64,000 bases of DNA from Herbaspirillum sp. YR522 (GCF_000282575.1 NZ_AKJA01000060.1:1-64000), one strand, 5' to 3'. Positions 49,113 to 58,146 are shown, counted from the first letter of the stretch. Translations and numbers: made by a program. Notes: a model not told the origin generated them from the letters alone.

Positions 49113-49427
49113 ATGGAAACCTTGAACTATCGTTTCGACGGCGGTACCCGCCGTCTCAAGCCGACGCCGCAACTGCTCGGCGTGGTCAGCTCGGGCAACC
49201 TCGAGGTGCTCATCGAGCAGGCGCCGCTGGCCGGCGGCTGCAGTGTCGAGATCAACACCGCCGCGCGCGGTTTTGGCGCCATCTGGCAAGCCGTGATCGG
49301 CGACTTCTTCGCGCGCTGGCAACTGGCCGATACCCGCATCGCCATCAATGACATGGGCGCCACGCCGGCGGTGGTCAGCCTGCGCCTGGACCAGGCGGTG
49401 CAAGCCATGCTGGAGGAGCAGCCATGA
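49113..49427 (+). CDS. mdcC: Malonate decarboxylase acyl carrier protein (delta subunit)
   Basis: A 104-residue carrier whose serine holds the 2'-(5''-phosphoribosyl)-3'-dephospho-CoA arm. The attachment site corresponds to LGVVSSGNLEVLIE, with Ser27 (or Ser26) the candidate by comparison with Ser25 of the Klebsiella and Malonomonas proteins. It overlaps mdcD by four bases. It works with MdcA, D and E as the catalytic complex and with MdcB, G and H for maturation. Confidence 0.95.
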   Translation: METLNYRFDGGTRRLKPTPQLLGVVSSGNLEVLIEQAPLAGGCSVEINTAARGFGAIWQAVIGDFFARWQLADTRIAINDMGATPAVVSLRLDQAVQAMLEEQP

Positions 49428-50326
49428 GCGCCAGCTATCTCGAGGCCAATGCCCGCGAGCGCATCGTGCAACTGTTCGATCCGGGCAGCTTCACCGAATT
49501 GCTGCCGCCGACGCAGCGCGTGGTCAGCCCGCACCTGGCGCAACTGGATGCGCCGGTCTCGTTCGACGATGGCGTGGTGGTCGGGCAGGCGCGCCTGGAC
49601 GGCATGGCGGTGATGGCGGCGGCCCAGGAGGGCGGCTTCATGGGCGGCGCCGTGGGCGAGGTCCATGGCGCCAAGCTGGTGGGGCTGCTGCATCGTGCCA
49701 TTGGCAAGAAGGTCGACGGCGTGGTGCTGCTGGTGGAGAGCGGCGGCGTGCGGCTGCACGAAGCCAATGCCGGCCTGATCGCCGTGTCCGAGGTCATGCG
49801 CGCGGTGCTCGAAGTGCGCGCCGCCGGTATCCCGGTGGTGGTGCTGGTGGGCGGCGCCAACGGCTGTTTTGGCGGGATGGGGATCGTGGCGCGCTGCGCC
49901 GATGCGGTGATCATGTCCGAGCAGGGGCGGCTGGCGATGTCGGGGCCGGAGGTGATCGAGACCGCCAACGGCGTCGAGGAATTCGATTCGCGCGACCGGG
50001 CGCTGGTGTGGCGCACCACTGGCGGCAAGCACCGCTATTTGATGGGCGATGCCCAGGCGCTGGTGGCCGACAGCATCGCCGCGTTTCGTGGCGCGGCGAT
50101 CCAGGCCCTGCGCCAGGCCGGCCCCAGCGGCTTGACGCTGCAGGGCCTGCAGGCCGAGCAGGCGATGCTGCAGCAGCGGCTCGAACGGTTCGGCGACGCC
50201 ATCGACCCCCAGGATATCTGGCGGGCGCAGGGCGTGGCCGCGCCGCAGGACCTGGCCATGCTGGAAGCCGAGCAATTCGTCAACACCGTCGACCCGCACC
50301 GCGTGCGCCTGAAAGGAACGATATGA
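49424..50326 (+). CDS. mdcD: Malonate decarboxylase beta subunit
   Basis: A 300-residue carboxyltransferase/crotonase-fold subunit, related to AccD. With MdcE it decarboxylates malonyl-S-MdcC to acetyl-S-MdcC. Visible are AAQEGGFMGGAVGEVHGAKL, VVLLVESGGVRLHEANAGL and the oxyanion-type GGANGCFGGMGIVARCAD. There is no biotin-dependent transfer here because this is the soluble, biotin-independent type (no MadF/MadB-like genes nearby). It overlaps mdcC and mdcE by four bases each. Confidence 0.95.
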   Translation: MSASYLEANARERIVQLFDPGSFTELLPPTQRVVSPHLAQLDAPVSFDDGVVVGQARLDGMAVMAAAQEGGFMGGAVGEVHGAKLVGLLHRAIGKKVDGVVLLVESGGVRLHEANAGLIAVSEVMRAVLEVRAAGIPVVVLVGGANGCFGGMGIVARCADAVIMSEQGRLAMSGPEVIETANGVEEFDSRDRALVWRTTGGKHRYLMGDAQALVADSIAAFRGAAIQALRQAGPSGLTLQGLQAEQAMLQQRLERFGDAIDPQDIWRAQGVAAPQDLAMLEAEQFVNTVDPHRVRLKGTI

Positions 50327-51075
50327 TCCCATCCCCGGACATCGCCGGCACCGCGCCGGACCAGGTCGACTGGCGCGCGCTGGCCGGCCGGCTGTTCCCG
50401 CAGGGGCATGACATCGCCGAGAAAGACAATTTCCTGTCTGGCAGCGCCCAGGTCGACGGCGCCACCGTGACCGTGGTCGGCACCACCGGTCATACGCCGA
50501 TCGGCATCGAGATCGCACTGGCCCAGGCCCAGGCGATCCTGGCCACGGTACGCGACCATCCGGGCCGCGCCATCGTGATCCTGGTCGATACGCAAGGCCA
50601 ACGGCTGCGTCACCGCGACGAGATGCTGGGTATCAACAGCTACATGGCGCACCTGGGCAAGTGCGTGGAACTGGCGCGGCGCAGCGGCCATCGGGTCATC
50701 GGCCTGGTCTACGACCAGGCGCTGTCGGGTGGCTTCATCACCAGCGGCCTGATCGCCGACGCCTGCTATGCGTTGCCAGCGGCGACCATTCGCGTGATGG
50801 GCTTGCCGGCCATGGCGCGCATTACCAAGGTGCCCGAAGAGCGGCTGACTGAACTGGCCCGGAGCAATCCGGTGTTCGCCCCCGGCCCCGAAAACTACCT
50901 GCGCATGGGGGGCGTGGCCGATATCTGGAGCGGCGACCTGGCGCAGTCCCTGCGCGACGCCCTGGCCGTGGACCGCTCGGCCGACCGTCGCGCGGTCGCC
51001 GGCCTGGAGCGCGGCGGGCGTCGCCTGGCCCAGCACGTGATCGACGCCGTGGCCGACGACGTGCCATTCAAATGA
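50323..51075 (+). CDS. mdcE: Malonate decarboxylase gamma subunit
   Basis: A 250-residue partner of MdcD in the decarboxylase, with a fold related to AccA. It has VVGTTGHTPIGIEIALAQAQ, LVDTQGQRLRHRDEMLGINSY, and YDQALSGGFITSGLIADACY lining the active-site interface. Length and order match mdcE of other loci. It overlaps mdcD and mdcG by four bases. Confidence 0.95.
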   Translation: MIPSPDIAGTAPDQVDWRALAGRLFPQGHDIAEKDNFLSGSAQVDGATVTVVGTTGHTPIGIEIALAQAQAILATVRDHPGRAIVILVDTQGQRLRHRDEMLGINSYMAHLGKCVELARRSGHRVIGLVYDQALSGGFITSGLIADACYALPAATIRVMGLPAMARITKVPEERLTELARSNPVFAPGPENYLRMGGVADIWSGDLAQSLRDALAVDRSADRRAVAGLERGGRRLAQHVIDAVADDVPFK

Positions 51076-51770
51076 TGTCTCGCGTGCCGGCCGCACTGCG
51101 CCGACGTCACCACCTGGCCTGGCTCGACGACGCCGGCTGGGCGCACCTGCAATCGCTCGCCGCCGATCCGCGTGAGCTGCAGGCGCTGCAGCGCTGGCAG
51201 CACCAACGGTGGCCGCTGGTGCTGCGGCGTGCCGACCCCGATGCTGGTGCCGATGAGGTCTGCGCCGGCCTGGCGCTGCCGCCCGACAGCGACGGCGACA
51301 AGCTGCGCATTGCGCTGCGGGTGCCGCAGGCGCATGTGCGGAAGGTGCGCGCGCCGCTGACGCTGGCCGAAGTGATGGCAGCCCAGCCAGCATTGCCCGG
51401 ACCATGGCATCTGCCGCTACTCGCGCTGCAGCAGGCCGGGCTGCCATTGCGGGTGTTTGGTTCGCTGTCGTGGCAAGTACTGACCGGCCAGGCTTATCTG
51501 CGGGCGCAGTCCGACATTGATCTGCTATGGCAGCCGTCGAATAGCAGCGCGCTGGAGCAGGGCACACGGTTATTGCAGCGCCATGCAAGAGACTTGCCGC
51601 TGGACGGCGAAATACTGTTTGCCGGCGGCGACGCGGTGGCCTGGAAGGAATGGGCGCAGGCCGACCAGCCCGGCGCACGGGTGCTGGTCAAGGGCGCTGG
51701 CGGCGTCAGGCTGGAACGTATCGACGCGCTGCATTGTGCATCCGACCAGGAGCAGCCATGCACCAGCTGA
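51072..51770 (+). CDS. mdcG: Phosphoribosyl-dephospho-CoA transferase
   Basis: A 232-residue nucleotidyltransferase-type enzyme that loads the prosthetic group made by MdcB onto the serine of MdcC, releasing pyrophosphate. The catalytic signature is FGSLSWQVLTGQ followed by AQSDIDLLW (GS...DxD). An N-terminal RRHHLAWL basic stretch may contact the carrier. It overlaps mdcE by four bases and mdcB by 13. Confidence 0.93.
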   Translation: MMSRVPAALRRRHHLAWLDDAGWAHLQSLAADPRELQALQRWQHQRWPLVLRRADPDAGADEVCAGLALPPDSDGDKLRIALRVPQAHVRKVRAPLTLAEVMAAQPALPGPWHLPLLALQQAGLPLRVFGSLSWQVLTGQAYLRAQSDIDLLWQPSNSSALEQGTRLLQRHARDLPLDGEILFAGGDAVAWKEWAQADQPGARVLVKGAGGVRLERIDALHCASDQEQPCTS

Positions 51771-52675
51771 GTCGCTCATCCCAGGTGCGAGCGGCACCGG
51801 CGCCACTGCTGGCGACGGCGCCGGCGCAGGGAAAACGCTTCTGCCGCCAACTAGCGCGCCTGGCGGTGCGCAGCCTGTACCAGGAACTGACGCTCTATCC
51901 CAAGCCCGGTCTGGTCTCGCTGGTGGATAACGGCAGTCACGCCGACATGAACGCCGCCACCTTCATGCGCAGCCTGTTTGCGCTGCGCCATTACTTCTAT
52001 CTGATTGCCCGGGCCGGCATGGGCGGCGCCCCGTTCGCCCAGCTGCAGCAACTGGGCGTGCAGGCCGAAGCGCGCATGCTGGCCGCCACCGGCGGCATCA
52101 ATACCCATCGCGGCGCGATCTTCGCGCTGGGCATGCTGTGCGCGGCCGGCGCTTACTGTCGTGGCCAGCATATCGGCTTGTCGGCGGCGGCGATGCGGGC
52201 CGCGCTGTTGATTCGATGGGGCGATGCGCTGGCGCGGCACACGCTGCCCGATGCGGGGCAGCACAGCCATGGCCTGCAGGTAGCCAGCCGGCATGCCGTT
52301 GGGGGCGCGCGCGAAGAGGGCGCGCTCGGTTTTCCGTCGGTGTTCGAGGTGGCCTTGCCGCGTCTCGAGGCCACGCTGGCGCAGGGGCGTAGCGAGCATG
52401 ACGCCCGCATCGATGCGCTGTTCGCCCTGATGGCCCAGCTCAGCGATACCAATGTCTATCACCGTGGCGGCGCGGCGCTCGCGCAGTGGGTGCGCCAGCG
52501 CAGCGCCGACTTCCTGGCCGCAGGCGGCACCGCGCACCCGCACTGGCAGGCCACGGCGCAGCGCTGTCATCGCGAGTTCGTGCAGCACCGCCTGTCGCCG
52601 GGTGGCGCAGCCGATCTGCTGGCGGCGGCCTGCCTGGTTCGCCAGGCCTGCCTGCTGGATGAGACCGCGCCATGA
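51758..52675 (+). CDS. mdcB: Triphosphoribosyl-dephospho-CoA synthase
   Basis: A 305-residue enzyme of the CitG/MdcB family. It joins dephospho-CoA to ATP, giving 2'-(5''-triphosphoribosyl)-3'-dephospho-CoA and adenine. The conserved ELTLYPKPGLVSLVDNGSHA, GGINTHRGAIFALGML and LSDTNVYHRGG segments are present. The start at ATG 51758 lies inside the end of mdcG, as expected in this tightly packed operon; a longer upstream frame would overlap mdcG by over 100 bases. It overlaps mdcH by four bases. Confidence 0.94.
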   Translation: MHQLSRSSQVRAAPAPLLATAPAQGKRFCRQLARLAVRSLYQELTLYPKPGLVSLVDNGSHADMNAATFMRSLFALRHYFYLIARAGMGGAPFAQLQQLGVQAEARMLAATGGINTHRGAIFALGMLCAAGAYCRGQHIGLSAAAMRAALLIRWGDALARHTLPDAGQHSHGLQVASRHAVGGAREEGALGFPSVFEVALPRLEATLAQGRSEHDARIDALFALMAQLSDTNVYHRGGAALAQWVRQRSADFLAAGGTAHPHWQATAQRCHREFVQHRLSPGGAADLLAAACLVRQACLLDETAP

Positions 52676-53610
52676 GCCTGCGCCTGGCCATTCTGTGCCC
52701 CGGACAAGGCGGCCAGCATCCGGGCATGTTCGACTTGCTTCGCAGCGACGCCCGCGCTGCCGACTTTCTGGCCCGGTGCCAGCTTGAACTGCTGCTAGGC
52801 GCACCGCTGCAGGAGGTGCTGTCCGAGCGTCAGGCCCTGTTTGCCAATCGCAACGCCCAACCGCTGGTGGTGGCGGCGCAGTTGGCGGCGTGGCATGCCC
52901 TGGCCGCGCCACTGCGCGCGACCGTCGGCGCGCCGGCGCTGGTGGCCGGCTATAGCGTGGGCGAGTTGTCGGCCTATGCGCTGGCCGGCTTGTTCGCGCC
53001 CGCGGCCACGGTCGCGCTGGCGGCCCGGCGTGCTGGCCTGATGGACGCCGCCGTGCGCCAGCCGCAGGGCTTGATGTCGGTCGGCGGCTTGCCGTTGGCG
53101 CGCATCATGGCTTGCCTGCCGCGCCATGACGCCCACCTGGCCATCGTCACCGGCGACGACACCGTGATCATCGGCGGCCGGCAGCAGGCCTTGACGGCAC
53201 TGGCGGCCGAGCTTGCCGGATACGGCGCGCACTGTGGCGAATTGCCGGTGGCGCTGGCCTCGCATACGCCGTTGATGCAACCCGCGCAGCCGGCTTTTGC
53301 GGCGCTGCTGGACGGCATGGCGCCGGCCGCACTTGAGCGCACCTTGCTGGCCGGCGTCAGCGGCCAGGCGGTGTCCGATCCGGCCCAGGCGCGCGCCCAG
53401 CTGGTGCGACAACTGTGTGAGCCGATCCAGTGGGCAGCCTGCATGGATGCCTGTGCCGAGCATGGCGTCAATGTCGTGCTGGAACTGGGGCCGGGCAACG
53501 CACTGTCGCGCATGTTGCGCGAACGCCATCCGGCGATTGCCTGCCGTTCGCTGGCCGACTTTCGCAGTGTCGACGGCGTCCTGGCCTGGCTGCAACGGCA
53601 GGCCGACTGA
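52672..53610 (+). CDS. mdcH: Malonyl-CoA:ACP transacylase of malonate decarboxylase
   Basis: A 312-residue FabD-like acyltransferase. It charges the free thiol of holo-MdcC with malonyl from malonyl-CoA to start the cycle. It has LCPGQGGQHPGM at the start, nucleophile Ser95 in AGYSVGELSAYA and the His region LPVALASHTPLMQPA. FabD of fatty acid synthesis usually has GHSLGE, and the GYSVGE variant suits MdcH. It is the last gene of the operon. Confidence 0.94.
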   Translation: MSLRLAILCPGQGGQHPGMFDLLRSDARAADFLARCQLELLLGAPLQEVLSERQALFANRNAQPLVVAAQLAAWHALAAPLRATVGAPALVAGYSVGELSAYALAGLFAPAATVALAARRAGLMDAAVRQPQGLMSVGGLPLARIMACLPRHDAHLAIVTGDDTVIIGGRQQALTALAAELAGYGAHCGELPVALASHTPLMQPAQPAFAALLDGMAPAALERTLLAGVSGQAVSDPAQARAQLVRQLCEPIQWAACMDACAEHGVNVVLELGPGNALSRMLRERHPAIACRSLADFRSVDGVLAWLQRQAD

Positions 53611-53661
53611 CGCGGTTGCAGCTTTCTGGCATCGGGCCTTTTCGGCTGCTATGGTGGAACC

Positions 53662-53694
53662 AGGGGGATCGCCTGAACCAAGTGCGCCCCCTTT
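53662..53694 (+). terminator. Possible hairpin after the malonate operon
   Basis: AGGGGG (53662-53667) can pair with CCCCCT (53687-53692), with a further GCG/CGC inside, followed by only three T. It is weak as an intrinsic terminator, and I give it mainly because no better one follows mdcH. Confidence 0.35.
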
Positions 53695-53801
53695 AGTCGG
53701 ACAGACACAAGCGGCGCATCGCGGGTGCCGGGCAAGCTCAGCCTTACCGTGCACACCGTTCGCCGCTTTGTTCAACCCCAACGCCACCAAGGAGGCTGAC
53801 G

Positions 53802-54050
53802 ATGAAAGTCGACGTGTATAAACGCCCGGACAGTGATGGATTGTTTTCTTATCTGGTCGTCCCGCACCAGAAGCCGATGCCGCAAGAGGTCACCAATACC
53901 GACTGGCAATTGCATGAGCAGGATGTCAATTTCGAGCGCGACGGTCGCAGGCATTTCACCTTGCAGTCAGAAGATGCCTACCGGCAGATCGGCGAAAAGG
54001 GCTATGCCATCAGCCATCTGAGCGAACGTGCCGGCGATGGCGCTGCCTGA
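53802..54050 (+). CDS. Small conserved hypothetical protein (DUF6139-like)
   Basis: An 82-residue soluble protein opening MKVDVYKRPDSDGLFSYLVV, with a charged middle (WQLHEQDVNFERDGRRHFTL). AAGGAGGCT at 53789-53797 is a strong ribosome site before the ATG. I believe it matches DUF6139 of Burkholderiales, from memory only. There is no signal peptide and no known function. It is followed 77 bases later by another small gene. Confidence 0.75.
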   Translation: MKVDVYKRPDSDGLFSYLVVPHQKPMPQEVTNTDWQLHEQDVNFERDGRRHFTLQSEDAYRQIGEKGYAISHLSERAGDGAA

Positions 54051-54127
54051 CACACACTGGCATGCGCACCGATATGGCGCCTGCGGGCGCCGTATCGTTC
54101 ATGGACTCATCAATAAGGCAGGGCACC

Positions 54128-54379
54128 ATGGCACACGAACTGATAGGCGATTACGAGATCGAGTATTCCGGCCAGCGCGTCATTGGTGCAGAAGGGTGGG
54201 TTGCCAATGTCGCCATTTTTGGCCATTCAACCAATCCGATGCACCGCAATGCGATATTTCCCGCACAGCGGGTCCTGGTCGACCAGACCTTCGATGATGA
54301 GCAGGCGGCGCAACAGGCGGCCCTGAAGGTCGCGCATGAGATGCTGCAGGCGCATGCACATGCCCCGGCCGGGCACTGA
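54128..54379 (+). CDS. Small hypothetical protein
   Basis: An 83-residue soluble protein, MAHELIGDYEIEYSGQRVIG and onward, ending in a His/Ala-rich tail (EMLQAHAHAPAGH). AAGGCAGGG lies upstream of ATG 54128; the frame is open from 54062 but without a ribosome site. I do not recognise the family. It may be co-transcribed with the preceding small gene. Confidence 0.65.
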   Translation: MAHELIGDYEIEYSGQRVIGAEGWVANVAIFGHSTNPMHRNAIFPAQRVLVDQTFDDEQAAQQAALKVAHEMLQAHAHAPAGH

Positions 54380-54584
54380 ATCTGCTGGCATCGATGTAGA
54401 GGGTGGCAGGGTGGCCGGGTGACGGCACAGTGGCAATCGAGATGTTGGCAGCGTGGCCAATAATCTTTGAGACTTTTCTGATAGTTCAGCGATGGGCGCT
54501 GGGCGAAGATGCTGCAGTTCGTCTGTCTCGCAGTGATGGAGTCTAGATGTGCAGCGCATATTCTTCTATCGATCGGATCCCATC

Positions 54585-55583
54585 ATGCATGCCAACTGCA
54601 CCGCCATTTCCGGCGCGTTCCTGCGCTATCGTCATGCTGCGCTTGCCCTATCAATCGCGCTGTTCTCCGTGCAGGCCCAGGCTGCACTGTATTGCGGTGG
54701 CACGAACGCATCGACCGGTTTCTCGTGGTTCGAGAGCAGTCCTCCTGCCGACCTGGTTATTCCCGCCACCACGCCCAATAACCGGATCATCTGGGAGTCC
54801 CCGCCCATCACCATCTCCGGGGTATGCTGGAACGCCCGCGGCCACGAACGGCTGACCTTGTGGATCAATCCGGACGCCAGCAGCGCCGGTCCCCATCTGA
54901 GCCTGGGGGTGCGCTATGGCGGGCGACTCGTGACCTATAACGAATACCGGCGCGGTACGCCATTGGAGACCAATGTGACCTTTGGTGGCCGCGGATTTCA
55001 TCCTTTCAGCATCAGCTTCACCTACGTCCTGATCAAGCGAACCGACATCCCGGCGCACGGCGCCTGGGTGCATCTGCCCCTGATCCAGCTGGATACCTAC
55101 GACGCCCTCAACAACATGCCCGGCACGCCGCGCGTGCGATTCCTGGTCACCGGGGGCTCGGTGAGAACATCATCGGGTACCTGCCAGCTTTCGGTCGGGA
55201 GCCGTGCCACGACGATCATGCTGCCCGTGGTCAGAAGCAGCACCATGGCGCAGACCGGCAGCACCGCCGGACGGGTGCCGTTCGCGCTCAAGGTCGAGAA
55301 TTGCAACGCGTCGCTACGCCTGGCACGATTCTCCTTCGCGGGGACGGCATCGACCAGCGATGCGCGTTATTTTGGCAACATCGGCACGGCCAATGGCGTC
55401 GATTTACGGCTGAGCACCGATACTGGCGCCGTCATCAGCCCGCTGGCGCCCGGTAACGTGATCGATGTGGCGCTGGCTGAGCAACAAGGCAATCTGCCGC
55501 TGGTGGCCGAATATGTGCGTACTGCGGAGATGACGCCCGGCACCTTGCGCACGCAGGCGACCGTCTCGATCAGCTACCACTAG
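54585..55583 (+). CDS. Orphan fimbrial-type adhesin/subunit
   Basis: A 332-residue secreted protein. The signal peptide (about 1-34) is cut near AQA-ALY. A middle domain has two Cys (LYCGGTN and SGVCWNARG). The C-terminal FimA-like domain begins near SSGTCQLSVGS, with a partner Cys in VENCNASL, and ends VSISYH, the donor-strand/chaperone-recognition style of pilus subunits. The two-domain length resembles a tip adhesin. No usher or chaperone gene is in the window. Codon use and lower GC than the neighbours hint at transfer or relaxed selection. Confidence 0.78.
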   Translation: MHANCTAISGAFLRYRHAALALSIALFSVQAQAALYCGGTNASTGFSWFESSPPADLVIPATTPNNRIIWESPPITISGVCWNARGHERLTLWINPDASSAGPHLSLGVRYGGRLVTYNEYRRGTPLETNVTFGGRGFHPFSISFTYVLIKRTDIPAHGAWVHLPLIQLDTYDALNNMPGTPRVRFLVTGGSVRTSSGTCQLSVGSRATTIMLPVVRSSTMAQTGSTAGRVPFALKVENCNASLRLARFSFAGTASTSDARYFGNIGTANGVDLRLSTDTGAVISPLAPGNVIDVALAEQQGNLPLVAEYVRTAEMTPGTLRTQATVSISYH

Positions 55584-55653
55584 CGCCGGCTCGGCCGTGA
55601 CCAGGGATTTGGACTAGAATGCTTCCAATTCCCTAGCCACGAACTGCCTCCAC

Positions 55654-56586
55654 ATGAAGCCGCCACTGCTCGTCCTGATCCATCTTTCCGAGGCCAGCGC
55701 CGCCACCATCGGCCAGCACTACGACATCCTCTACGCCCCCGACCGCCAGCGCCGCACCGACATGATCGCCGGCGCCGCCAGGAACGTGGCCGTGGTGCTC
55801 ACCAACGGCTCGACCGGCTTGAGCGCGGCAGAAATGCAGGCCATGCCCCGGCTGCAACTGGTATGCGCCTTCGGCGCCGGCCATGAAAACATCGATTCGG
55901 CGCATGCCCGGGCCCATGGCATCGACATCGCCACCGGTTCCGGCACCAACGAGGATTGCGTGGCCGACCATGCCATGGGCCTGTTGCTGGCCACGGTGCG
56001 GCACATCCCGGTGCTCGACCAGACCACCCGCGCCGGCGGCTGGCGCGACGGTCTGCCGCTGCAGCCGCAACTGGCCGGCAAGCGCCTGGGCATCGTCGGG
56101 CTGGGCAATATCGGCAAGAAGATCGCGCGTCGTGCAGCCGGCTTCGACGTCGAGGTGGCCTACAGCAACCGCAAGAAGCGCGACGATGTCGATTACCACT
56201 ATTTTCCTGACGTGGCCCAGCTTGCCGGCTGGGCCGATTTCCTGATCGTGGCCGCCCCCGGCGGCGCCGACACCCGGCACCTGATTTCAAGCCGGGTCAT
56301 CAACGAACTGGGCCCCAAGGGGTATCTGGTCAATATCGGGCGCGGCAGCATCGTCGACACCGCTGCCGTGGCCGCCGCGTTGCGCGAGGGCCGCCTGGCC
56401 GGGGCCGGGCTGGACGTCTACGAGAGCGAGCCGCAGCCACCGGCCGAGCTGATCGGCTTGCCCAATGTGGTCTTGACACCGCATGTGGCCGGCTGGTCGC
56501 CCGAATCGGTGGAAGCCTCGGTGCAGCAGTTCCTGCGCAACTGCGAAGAGCATTTTGCGGCGGCAGAACCAGCAGTGCGCGCCTGA
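55654..56586 (+). CDS. D-2-hydroxyacid dehydrogenase (NAD(P)-dependent)
   Basis: A 310-residue oxidoreductase of the D-isomer-specific family, possibly glyoxylate/hydroxypyruvate reductase. The Rossmann motif is GIVGLGNIGKKIA. Catalytic Arg lies in NIGRGSIVDTAAV, Glu follows in YESEPQPP, and the acid-base His is in TPHVAGWSPES. The substrate is not determined by sequence. It precedes the thioesterase gene by about 120 bases on the same strand. Confidence 0.92.
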   Translation: MKPPLLVLIHLSEASAATIGQHYDILYAPDRQRRTDMIAGAARNVAVVLTNGSTGLSAAEMQAMPRLQLVCAFGAGHENIDSAHARAHGIDIATGSGTNEDCVADHAMGLLLATVRHIPVLDQTTRAGGWRDGLPLQPQLAGKRLGIVGLGNIGKKIARRAAGFDVEVAYSNRKKRDDVDYHYFPDVAQLAGWADFLIVAAPGGADTRHLISSRVINELGPKGYLVNIGRGSIVDTAAVAAALREGRLAGAGLDVYESEPQPPAELIGLPNVVLTPHVAGWSPESVEASVQQFLRNCEEHFAAAEPAVRA

Positions 56587-56704
56587 AAGCCTGGAACCCC
56601 GGCCGCGAGACTGGTAATATCTGCGGCCGGCTGGCCCTGCGTGGGGACGCAGTTGCCCGCCAACCACACTCCACATTTCGACTGCACAGAGAAAGCCTAG
56701 CACC

Positions 56705-57184
56705 ATGGACCTGCCATCTCACCAACTCACCATGACGGTCCTGATGACCCCGGACATGGCCAATTTTGCCGGCAATGTACACGGGGGCACCATCCTCAAG
56801 CTGCTCGACCAGGTGGCTTACGCCTGCGCCAGCCGCTATGCCGCGCAATACGTGGTGACGCTGTCGGTGGACCAGGTGATGTTCCGCCAGCCGATCCATG
56901 TCGGTGAACTGGTGACTTTCCTGGCCAGCGTCAATCACACCGGCACCTCGTCCATGGAAATCGGCGTGAAGGTGGTCGCCGAAAACATCCGTACCCAGGA
57001 CACGCGTCACGTCAACAGCTGCTTCTTCACCATGGTGGCGGTCGACGACAAGCGCAAGCCGATTGCGGTGCCGCCCCTGCGCCCGTTCTCGCAGGAAGAA
57101 AAACGACGCTTCGAAGCCGCGGTCATCCGCAAGTCGCTGCGCCAGGAACTGGCCCGGCGCTACGAAGAGGTCAAGCCCAGTTAA
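56705..57184 (+). CDS. Acyl-CoA thioesterase (hotdog fold, YciA-like)
   Basis: A 159-residue cytoplasmic hotdog-fold enzyme that hydrolyses acyl-CoA. The opening MTVLMTPDMANFAGNVHGGT places the catalytic Asp/Asn-containing helix before LLDQVAYACASRYA, and VTLSVDQVMFRQPIHVGE follows as in the YciA/BACH group. Chain-length preference is unknown. It is followed by a good terminator. Confidence 0.9.
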   Translation: MDLPSHQLTMTVLMTPDMANFAGNVHGGTILKLLDQVAYACASRYAAQYVVTLSVDQVMFRQPIHVGELVTFLASVNHTGTSSMEIGVKVVAENIRTQDTRHVNSCFFTMVAVDDKRKPIAVPPLRPFSQEEKRRFEAAVIRKSLRQELARRYEEVKPS

Positions 57185-57205
57185 GGCACTGTGCGCGATC
57201 GAAAG

Positions 57206-57240
57206 GCCGGACCACGCATGACGCGCGGTCCGGCTTTTTT
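57206..57240 (+). terminator. Intrinsic terminator after the thioesterase gene
   Basis: Stem GCCGGACC (57206-57213) with GGTCCGGC (57227-57234) is followed by six T (57235-57240). Confidence 0.87.
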
Positions 57241-57253
57241 CATGGGCGAATCG

Positions 57254-58042
57254 TCAGTCCAGCGTGACCTCGACCCGGCCCAGGGGGCCGAGATCGCCGA
57301 CGATATGCTGGCCGGCCCGTATCGGCATGGGCACGATGGTCGAACCGCTGGCCACGATCTGGCCTTCACCCAGCGTCAAGCCGTGCTGGGACAACTCGTT
57401 GGCCAGCCAGGTCAACGCCGCCGCAGGGTCGCCCAGTACCTGCGCGCCGCTGCCCTCGCGCTGCTGGTCGCCGTCGATGCGGCAGGACGTGGCCAGCGTG
57501 GCCAGGTCCAGGCTGTGCCATGGGCCGGCGCAGGGCGCACCCAGCACGAACTGGTCGGCACAGCTGTTGTCGGCAATGAGCTGGTTGGCGCCCACGGTCC
57601 TGAATGTATCGTAGCGGGTGTCGGGGATTTCGAGGGCAGGGTGCAGCGAACCCACTGCATCGAGCACCTCGTCGCGGGTATAGGGCTTAGCACGTGGAGG
57701 CAGCGAGCGGCGCATGCGAAATGCGACTTCGACTTCGATGACGCGCATGAGGTTGTTGCCCAGGGCAATGCGCGCACCGCTGCGGTGCACCCGCTCGGCC
57801 AGCAGGCGCCCGGCCAGTGGCGCGTCGATGTTGAGCAATTGCTGGCCGCCGGGACCGGTGGCGCCGATCTTCCAGCCGGCCAGTGGCGCAAAACTGCGCG
57901 CCTCCAGCCGGCCCTGGATGGCATAGGCGTCGGCGCGCGCCGTCGGTTGCAGGGCCGGCGGCAGTTGTTCGATGCGTCGTCCGTGGGCCCAGCAATCCCA
58001 TAACAGGTCGGCCGCTTCCTGGCGTTGTGATTCTGTCAGCAC
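57254..58042 (-). CDS. 2-keto-4-pentenoate hydratase-like (FAA hydrolase family) protein
   Basis: A 262-residue member of the hydratase/decarboxylase group (MhpD/BphH/DmpH-like), which hydrates 2-hydroxypenta-2,4-dienoate in aromatic meta-cleavage. It has GWKIGATGPGGQQLLNID, VEVAFRMRRSLPP (metal-binding Glu residues) and LGDPAAALTWLANELSQHG with TIVPMPIRAGQHI. The start is the GTG at 58042, behind a GGGGGA ribosome site; an ATG further upstream at 58126 lacks one. No meta-cleavage genes are nearby, so the physiological substrate is uncertain. Confidence 0.88.
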   Translation of the reverse strand: MLTESQRQEAADLLWDCWAHGRRIEQLPPALQPTARADAYAIQGRLEARSFAPLAGWKIGATGPGGQQLLNIDAPLAGRLLAERVHRSGARIALGNNLMRVIEVEVAFRMRRSLPPRAKPYTRDEVLDAVGSLHPALEIPDTRYDTFRTVGANQLIADNSCADQFVLGAPCAGPWHSLDLATLATSCRIDGDQQREGSGAQVLGDPAAALTWLANELSQHGLTLGEGQIVASGSTIVPMPIRAGQHIVGDLGPLGRVEVTLD

Positions 58043-58146
58043 GTGGTGTTTCCCCCTTGTGGTTGGCCGATCTTGGTTTGCAATGCCCTCATCATAGCCA
58101 GGTTTGGCGGGCCTGGGCGCGCGCAATGTTCAAGGCCCGATACGGC

